Source: Candidatus Bathyarchaeota archaeon (lineage in GTDB: Archaea; Thermoproteota; Bathyarchaeia; TCS64). From it: a DNA stretch of 6,559 nt. The notes beneath the pieces are model-generated. The model was not told the origin of the DNA, did not search any database, and saw nothing but the letters and a program-made list of their open reading frames with translations. Below, piece by piece: positions 6,111 to 6,559 of the stretch. A program made the position numbers and the translations under genes. The DNA is taken from assembly GCA_030601645.1 (NCBI GenBank), contig JAUWBQ010000099.1, positions 1 through 6,559 on the forward strand. Reading direction: 5' to 3'. The stretch's first letter is position 1. Every line of letters begins with the position of its first letter.

Positions 6111-6201
6111 CGGGCCTGAGGGGAATTGAACCCCTGACCACCGGGTGTCTTCGACCGGAGTCTTAAAAGCCCGATGCTCTGCCTTGCTGAGCTACAGGCC
6201 C
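6111..6201 (-). tRNA. tRNA-Lys(UUU) with 17-base intron
   Basis: A full cloverleaf of 74 bases is formed after removal of a 17-base intron: acceptor GGGCCTG with CAGGCCC, TA at 8-9, D arm GCTC/GAGC with GG in the loop, anticodon stem TCGGG/CCCGG, loop CTTTTAA with anticodon TTT, variable TGGTC, T stem AGGGG/CCCCT with TTCAATT, and discriminator G73 as in archaeal tRNA-Lys. CCA is not encoded. The gene is read by the class I LysRS also in this window. No T-run follows, so transcription may run on into the HTH-PRTase gene. Confidence 0.95.
6147..6163 (-). other. tRNA-Lys intron (canonical position 37/38) with BHB motif
   Basis: The intron reads AGACTCCGGTCGAAGAC on the minus strand. A standard hBHBh' structure forms: the central helix pairs tRNA bases 32-35 (CTTT) with intron GAAG, two 3-base bulges (TA^A and AC^A) carry the cleavage sites between their second and third bases, and the inner stem GAC/GTC closes a TCCG loop. 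This is the substrate geometry of archaeal tRNA splicing endonuclease. Confidence 0.92.
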
Positions 6202-6237
6202 AAGGTCATGAATCGTTTACCCTTTCAGGTCAACATT

Positions 6238-6246
6238 GTATTTAAC
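6238..6246 (-). promoter_or_regulatory. Candidate TATA box for tRNA-Lys
   Basis: The minus strand reads GTTAAATAC, within the longer AT-rich AAAAAGTTAAATAC, about 37-45 bases upstream of the tRNA 5' end. A start 25 bases downstream would fall near 6217, leaving a leader of about 16 bases for RNase P to remove. It may also drive the HTH-PRTase gene, which has no promoter of its own in the 34-base gap. Confidence 0.4.
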
Positions 6247-6274
6247 TTTTTAGGAGATTGCTTTAAAGTGTAAA

Positions 6275-6284
6275 TTTTTATAAC
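6275..6284 (+). promoter_or_regulatory. TATA-like box in the spacer between the two tRNA genes
   Basis: TTTTTATAAC is a good archaeal box A match on the plus strand and would start transcription near 6305, just ahead of a small ATG ORF at 6309. It is too far (about 180 bases) from tRNA-Gly to be its direct promoter. The surrounding stretch is AT-rich, and the reverse strand also contains TTATAAA, so direction is uncertain. Confidence 0.3.
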
Positions 6285-6308
6285 TAGACAAGCAGAAACG
6301 AGGAGTGT

Positions 6309-6398
6309 ATGCCTATTATTGATGCGTCAGACATTTTATGCACGTGCTGTTTGAGCCTACACTATTTTCATTTTCACGGCGACTCAGGAATGCTCTAG
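6309..6398 (+). CDS. Doubtful small ORF, 29 residues
   Basis: ATG at 6309 is preceded by GAGGAG (6299-6305 region, three to four bases away) and by a TATA-like box at 6275-6284. The 29-residue product contains a CTCC run and a HYFHFH stretch, so Cys and His are frequent, but no family was recognised. Codon use does not look distinctive, and such a short ORF is easily expected by chance in a 260-base spacer. It is recorded only because the upstream signals are in the right order. An untranslated transcript from the same promoter is an equal alternative. Confidence 0.15.
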   Translation: MPIIDASDILCTCCLSLHYFHFHGDSGML

Positions 6399-6471
6399 CC
6401 TGAAAAGCCTTATTAACAGGAGGATTTCTTTCGTCTTCTGATCTTTGCGGTCGGACCAAACAGGCGGCCGT

Positions 6472-6487
6472 GGACGTTTGTCGGCGG
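6472..6487 (+). other. Putative second tRNA-Gly intron near position 8/9
   Basis: Removing these 16 bases (GGACGTTTGTCGGCGG) joins GCGGCCGT to AGTCC and gives a standard acceptor, T8, A9 and D stem. A partial BHB forms: GCCG (6467-6470) pairs with CGGC (6482-6485), leaving TGG and GGA as 3-base bulges, with a weak 2-bp inner stem AC/GT. The strict cut rule gives 6473-6487, one base off the position that restores A9, and no outer helix forms, so this would be a relaxed motif. Confidence 0.45.
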
Positions 6488-6517
6488 AGTCCAGCCTGGT
6501 AAGACTTCAGCCCCCCA

Positions 6518-6534
6518 TGAATCCCTTCGGGGAG
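6518..6534 (+). other. tRNA-Gly intron at 37/38 with BHB motif
   Basis: The intron TGAATCCCTTCGGGGAG has 17 bases. Bases 32-35 (CCCC) pair with intron GGGG (6529-6532); the bulges CA^T and AG^A carry the cuts; the inner stem GAA/TTC closes a TCCC loop. The geometry is identical to the tRNA-Lys intron in this window. Confidence 0.88.
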
Positions 6535-6559
6535 AGCTGATAACCCGGGTTCGAATCCC

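Larger units (their letters stand above)
6464..6559 (+). tRNA. tRNA-Gly(CCC), 3' end beyond window, with one certain and one probable intron
   Basis: Recognised from the D arm GTCC-AGCCTGGTA-AGAC (6489-6505), anticodon stem TCAGC (6507-6511)/GCTGA (6536-6540), variable TAAC, and T arm CCGGG-TTCGAAT-CCC, where the window ends. After removal of a 17-base intron the anticodon loop is CCCCCAA, anticodon CCC. Directly upstream of the D arm the acceptor strand would read GTCGGCG with GA at 8-9, lacking the conserved T8 and the glycine identity base C2. Sixteen bases further upstream is GCGGCCGT (6464-6471), a typical archaeal tRNA-Gly start, so a second intron near 8/9 is proposed. If that model fails, the gene starts at 6480. 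Position 33 is C, not the near-universal T. A degenerate tRNA remains possible, but the intact BHB argues against it. Confidence 0.8.

Noticed and set aside
1..6559. CRISPR array, insertion sequence, or defence system
   Set aside because: No regularly spaced repeats, no transposase or terminal inverted repeats, and all genes belong to housekeeping or single-gene families.

Overview
The window is archaeal chromosome made up mainly of information-processing and housekeeping genes. Diagnostic content is a class I lysyl-tRNA synthetase, the archaeal/eukaryotic-type RNA polymerase subunit RpoE' (Rpo7), the elongation factor Spt4, ribosomal proteins S24e and S27ae, the archaeal GTP-dependent dephospho-CoA kinase (DUF359), and two tRNA genes with short introns that form bulge-helix-bulge (BHB) splice motifs. 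The lineage cannot be fixed from sequence alone. Intron-rich tRNAs, including a probable non-canonical intron, would suit a TACK-type archaeon such as a Bathyarchaeia relative, but this is inference.

Layout. Positions 1-1591 (minus): lysS, class I LysRS, complete at its TTG start but cut by the window edge just before its stop. Positions 1592-1794: divergent intergenic region with candidate promoters and a short direct repeat. Positions 1795-2514 (plus): a rhomboid-family intramembrane serine protease with all catalytic motifs, overlapping tail to tail by 21 bases with a minus-strand HAD phosphatase (2494-3183). Positions 3264-5043 (minus): a compact operon in the order rpoE', spt4, dephospho-CoA kinase, rps24e, rps27ae, with the HAD gene possibly its last member. 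Positions 5044-5353: a gene-free stretch with a TATA-like box for the operon and a hairpin plus T-run that may end the preceding transcript. Positions 5354-6076 (minus): an HTH-phosphoribosyltransferase regulator of the GfcR/PyrE-like type, 34 bases downstream of an intron-containing tRNA-Lys(UUU) (6111-6201, minus). Positions 6202-6463: AT-rich spacer with promoter-like boxes and one doubtful 29-codon ORF. From 6464 to the window end (plus): a partial tRNA-Gly(CCC) with one clear intron and probably a second near positions 8/9.

The operon joins transcription (RpoE' stalk subunit, Spt4), translation (S24e, S27ae) and CoA synthesis, an arrangement familiar in archaea, and it is tightly packed with overlapping stops and starts. 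Start-site re-reading changes three genes: spt4 starts at a TTG coupled to the rpoE' stop as TTGA, lysS starts at TTG, and rps24e has no ATG/GTG/TTG that yields a complete protein. Its conserved N-terminus lies upstream of the first ATG and is best explained by a CTG start behind a strong Shine-Dalgarno sequence. I found no novel multi-gene defence or metabolic system here; the points most worth checking are the tRNA-Gly gene structure and the CTG start.
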